The translations under genes were made by a program, and so were the position numbers. Of a stretch of 64,000 nt of DNA, positions 60,890 to 64,000 are shown in pieces. Location of the stretch: contig CM034597.1 in the NCBI GenBank assembly GCA_020091685.1, forward strand, positions 32,764,801-32,828,800, read 5' to 3'. How positions within the stretch are numbered: the stretch's first letter is position 1; every line of letters begins with the position of its first letter. The notes beneath the pieces were generated by a model, which was not told where the DNA came from, did no database searches, and saw only the letters and a program-made list of their open reading frames with translations. Source of the stretch: Lutjanus erythropterus (Eukaryota; Chordata; Actinopteri; Lutjaniformes; Lutjanidae).

Positions 60890-61165
60890 CTAAGTGACAT
60901 GAGGAGTATAAGGAGTGAGAAAGTCTGTATATGCACAGTGTGAGGTGGATGGATGGCTCAAACGAACACAGTACTTTTACCCAGGAGACTGGGGTTCAAC
61001 CTCAGTGTGAAAAGAGAAGTACATGACATCACTTCCATCATGTGATATACAAAACATATTTATCTTAACCCACACCACGATCAAGTAATTTTCATGCCTA
61101 AATCTTACCAAACTGCATGTTGTAATTCATGTGTGAAACGTGTGTCACATGACTTACATCCCATA
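60890..61165. repeat. Dispersed repeat, copy related to 34,085-34,400
   Basis: ggagtgagaaagtctg, gtgaggtggatggatggctcaa, caggagactggggttcaacc, acttccatcatgtgata and cctaaatcttaccaaac follow the order of the other copy. Confidence 0.5.
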
Positions 61166-61284
61166 GTTAAGATCCAGTAAGCCTGTCATTGACGGCACTT
61201 TCTACCAGTAATGTATCATCATTTTGGGAGTTGTTAGCAATCAATCTATTCTGTCATGTACAGTAGGCATGAGGATGTGTTGGC

Positions 61285-61500
61285 ATTTCAACTTAGCACG
61301 TTTCCCTTTTCTCTAATGACATATCACGGTAATTTTAGAATTTAGAACAGTAAATATGTTAGGTAAAATAGGTATTTTCAAATCTTAAAGGAGAAATCTC
61401 TGAGTACGTATTTTAACTTCTATTTTTCAGCCATTTTGACTTAACAGCTAAGGTTCAAAGGCCAATCTTGACCTCGCAAACAGCAAGAATTGAATAGTGC
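61285..61500. repeat. Dispersed repeat, copy related to 55,345-55,540
   Basis: See the other copy. At 61,386 it also carries 'ttaaaggagaaatctctgag', resembling the end of the 7,714 element, which suggests a mosaic of TTAA-family pieces. Confidence 0.45.
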
Positions 61501-61849
61501 AGAACCAAACTATCATTACATCAATCACATAGAATCACATATTTCAAGGCCGAAAATAATGTCCATAAGTACACCTACTTCAAACACATACCTAGGTTTT
61601 ATTAATAAATATTTCCTGCAAGGCTTTGCATGTTTTGCAGGTGTTTTGTACAGTTAAAGTTACAGTTCAGACCTGGATAATTGGCCTGAAATCCATTGTC
61701 GTCATGCTACATGTTGACAAATTTGTGCACAATCCCAAGGTAAAGAATTCAGGCAGAAGTGTGGCAGATACGTGCTCTACAGCTGTTTGTAGTGAATGAT
61801 TTGGTGAGACAGGATTAAAAGTGGAACAGGAACTGGGGAGACTAGGTGA

Positions 61850-62420
61850 CATTGTGTTTCGAGTTCACCAACTAAAACGACAAAATAGCGAAACACAATT
61901 GTGTGTGGAAGTAAGGATTTGCGGGGACGGACCGGCTTAGCAGGTTACGTCGGGCAAGCTGGAGAGGAGCCGAGTTAAAAGGCCTGCTAAATGAGTCCCA
62001 GGCACTGCGGTGCCAACTGTGGCCTCCTGCAATGTTGTGATTTGATTGTGGTGTGCTATTAAGGCTCTCTTTGCTCATAATGGCACTTCTTTATCCACTG
62101 TAATATTATTCAAATGAGAGTCCAATGACACACTCCTCCAGGGTAGAAAAATCCACCCAGGCTTCAGATTAGTTCGAGGGCCCCATGAGAAATAGGACGG
62201 CTAAATGGAGAGCCGTTAAGTTTTTAATTTCTATACTTTCTGAGGGTGTAAGGAGAGAAGAGAGAGCCTATGCAGTAGAGGAGAATCTTAATATAGAAAT
62301 ATAATGACATTTCAGCAAGTTGTGAGCGATGATGTCTGTCTGCTTCGCTTGCAAACAAAAAGATCAATTTGGAAAGAAATGATTTGTTATGCTAATTTGT
62401 GTTTTGTGTGGTCTCGGCTG
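61850..62420. promoter_or_regulatory. Candidate conserved non-coding block
   Basis: Unique, repeat-free, with mixed GC-rich (ggacggaccggcttagc) and AT-rich homeodomain-like words (gtaatattattcaaatgag; aagtttttaatttc). No coding frame. Among the strongest candidates by appearance for a developmental enhancer in the window; conservation untested. Confidence 0.32.
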
Positions 62421-63305
62421 AGATAGGTTGCTAAATTACAAAGAGAAACAGAAACAGCAATAGCCCACTGTTTCTAAAGTCTATACACATGTACAGTACA
62501 CACACAGATTTACATGCAAGTGATCAAGTTTGATAAGAATTATATCACTGTTACATGCCACCAATGACCGTTTATTACCAATAGGTGGCAATCTGTCCTT
62601 GTCACTCGGTGTGTCGGGTGTTCAGGCTTATCTGCGTAACTTTAATGTATGCCAAATGAGACTTTTACAGCTATAGGCTATGTGAGGGAGAGGAGATGAA
62701 GAAATGCAGAGGAGAAAGATAGAAAAAGGCTCTGAAAGGGAGGCAAAGGTTGAGAGGAATGAATTGAGGACGACAGGGGTGCTGACTGGTCAAAAGGTTT
62801 GCTTTCTCCACCTGCCACGCCGTCTGTCCGTGTGAGACCAAACCCCTTTTGTGTTTTAACACCCCTCATAAGGGAGTGCGCCTCCCACAATGCCTTGTGT
62901 CTCTGTGTCCCCCCAGTCACACTGTATGTCAGGGGTGCATCTATTCTGCATAAAGGTTAGCGGCAAGGACGCAACGGGTATAAGTCGTTTGGCTTGTTCC
63001 TCATTAAAAGGCTACCATCAAATGAGGGCTCGCGGGGGCACAGATATGGCTGATGACTGCATATTTTACTGAGGCGCCGGTTGCGGCTGCACAGCTGGCT
63101 GGCACAGCACACCAGGGTCTCAGTCAAAGCCAGCCCAAAACAAACAACGCCAATCAACCCGGTGCCTCTGGATGTCTCTCTACGTGAAGAAACTCAAGCA
63201 CCGGCTGTGTCTCAAAAGTCTTCTGTCGCTTCTTGGCTTTGCTGCCTCCCATGTTACTTCACTGGCCTGAAAATAGACAGAGGGCAAAACAATGAAAAGA
63301 ACTAT
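62421..63305. other. Unique GC-richer intergenic stretch
   Basis: 62,790-63,240 is GC-rich and unique (cactgaggcgccggttgcggctgc-type sequence near 63,069). Overlapping open frames on both strands lack domains. No gene supported; could be regulatory. Confidence 0.4.
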
Positions 63306-64000
63306 CTACACTCTTAGAAATAAAAGTGTTATCTAGAACCATAAAGGGTTCTTTTGCTTCTGCTCTTTGTTTCCTGGTAGAACCTTATAGAAAGGTTTCA
63401 CTTAGACCCCTATTCAGAGACATAAAGGGTTATACCTAGAACAATACATGAATGGTTCCACCCAGGACTCCCTAGCAGAGGTTCTTCAAAGAACCCTTGT
63501 AGAGTGTAATCGTTCCAGCCAGAATACTATCTGGGAGCTCTATCCAGAACCTTTCCACCCTCTAAGGGTGCTGAAGAGAACCCACCCAGGTGGTTCAACT
63601 TTATCTAGAATTCACTCAGGAGTTCTAGATAAAACCTTTTATATTCTAAGGGCTGGTTCTACCAAGAACCTGTCTCATATTCCAAGAATTTCATCTAGAA
63701 CCTACCAAGGGGATTCTAACAAGAATCCATTTATGTTCCAAAAGTTTTATATAGAACTCACTCGAGGAGTTCTACAGAGATCCATTATATATTCCAAGAG
63801 TTTTATCTAGAACTCACTCGGGGTTCTACAGAGATCCCTTTTATATTTCAAGGGCTTTATCTAGAACCCACCCATGGGGATCAACCGAGAACACTATATA
63901 TAGTATATGGTCTCATCTGGAACCAACTTATGGGGGTCTCCTGAGAACCCTTTTATACTCAAAGAGTTTCATCTAGAACCCACTCAGGGGGCTGACGAAA
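63306..64000. repeat. 'tctagaacc' minisatellite, ~57-bp unit, runs off the window
   Basis: From 'actcttagaaataaaagtg' at about 63,308, units of the form 'tttatctagaacycactc...ggttctac-agagatccctttatattccaag' repeat. The 'atctagaa' core is at about 63,603, 63,692, 63,748, 63,804, 63,860, 63,914 and 63,970, i.e. about every 56-57 bp, with one partial unit between the first two. The 120-codon open frame at 63,448-63,810 is a by-product of the array. Confidence 0.85.

Noticed and set aside
63306..64000. CRISPR-like array
   Set aside because: Repeats are contiguous and drifting without unique spacers; a eukaryotic minisatellite.

Overview
The window is vertebrate nuclear DNA, most likely from a teleost fish. 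It is AT-rich and intron-bearing. It is dense in decayed DNA transposons and microsatellites, and the only protein-coding gene I can support is a spliced SLC19 (thiamine/folate transporter family) gene. Several repeats are types I recognise from teleost genomes: the Tc1/mariner relic with its 'gttgggac' end, TTAA-bounded short elements, and the 'agcttagctttgcttaacataaagactgg' block. No species call is made.

Layout. 1-7,083 (minus strand): the 5' half of an SLC19A3/SLC19A2-like gene. Coding exon 1 is 6,892-7,083 and coding exon 2 is 953-1,709, separated by a 5.2 kb intron; the remaining exons lie before base 1. Together the exons give 316 residues, covering TM1 to about TM7 of the 12-helix transporter. 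7,084-7,713 is the upstream flank. From 7.7 kb to the end I find no other supported gene: this is intergenic sequence (or very long introns) holding at least two dozen repeats plus unique stretches that may be regulatory.

Repeats. (1) An inverted-terminal-repeat element at 47-879, with a truncated copy in opposite orientation at 36,268-36,775. (2) A TTAA-bounded family with a copy in intron 1 (5,625-6,393) and a larger one just upstream of the gene (7,714-9,206). (3) A hAT-like element with a degraded 8-bp target duplication (23,079-23,841). (4) An internally deleted non-LTR reverse transcriptase relic (28,957-29,790). (5) Two Tc1/mariner relics in the same orientation (36,934-38,362 and 44,070-44,962). 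(6) A possible solo LTR, CpG-rich in its first half (41,848-42,916). (7) A TTAA-bounded element (53,257-54,117) whose internal sequence recurs as a head-to-head inverted pair (42,940-43,345). (8) A 57-bp minisatellite running off the right edge (63,306-64,000). Smaller tandem repeats and microsatellites are scattered throughout.

Non-coding candidates. Unique, repeat-free, GC-richer stretches at about 12.8-13.4, 19.95-20.35, 25.6-26.3, 31.0-31.5, 40.0-40.95, 47.2-47.7, 56.1-56.6 and 61.85-62.4 kb are the best places to look for conserved enhancers. A near-consensus CTCF site lies at 16,907 and two perfect CRE palindromes at 17,236 and 58,625. Two short inverted repeats could form RNA hairpins (35,274-35,330; 54,473-54,509). 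None of these can be proven functional from one sequence. I did not find a convincing novel system. The most distinctive items are the divergent transporter, the LTR-like CpG-rich insertion and the 35.3 kb hairpin.
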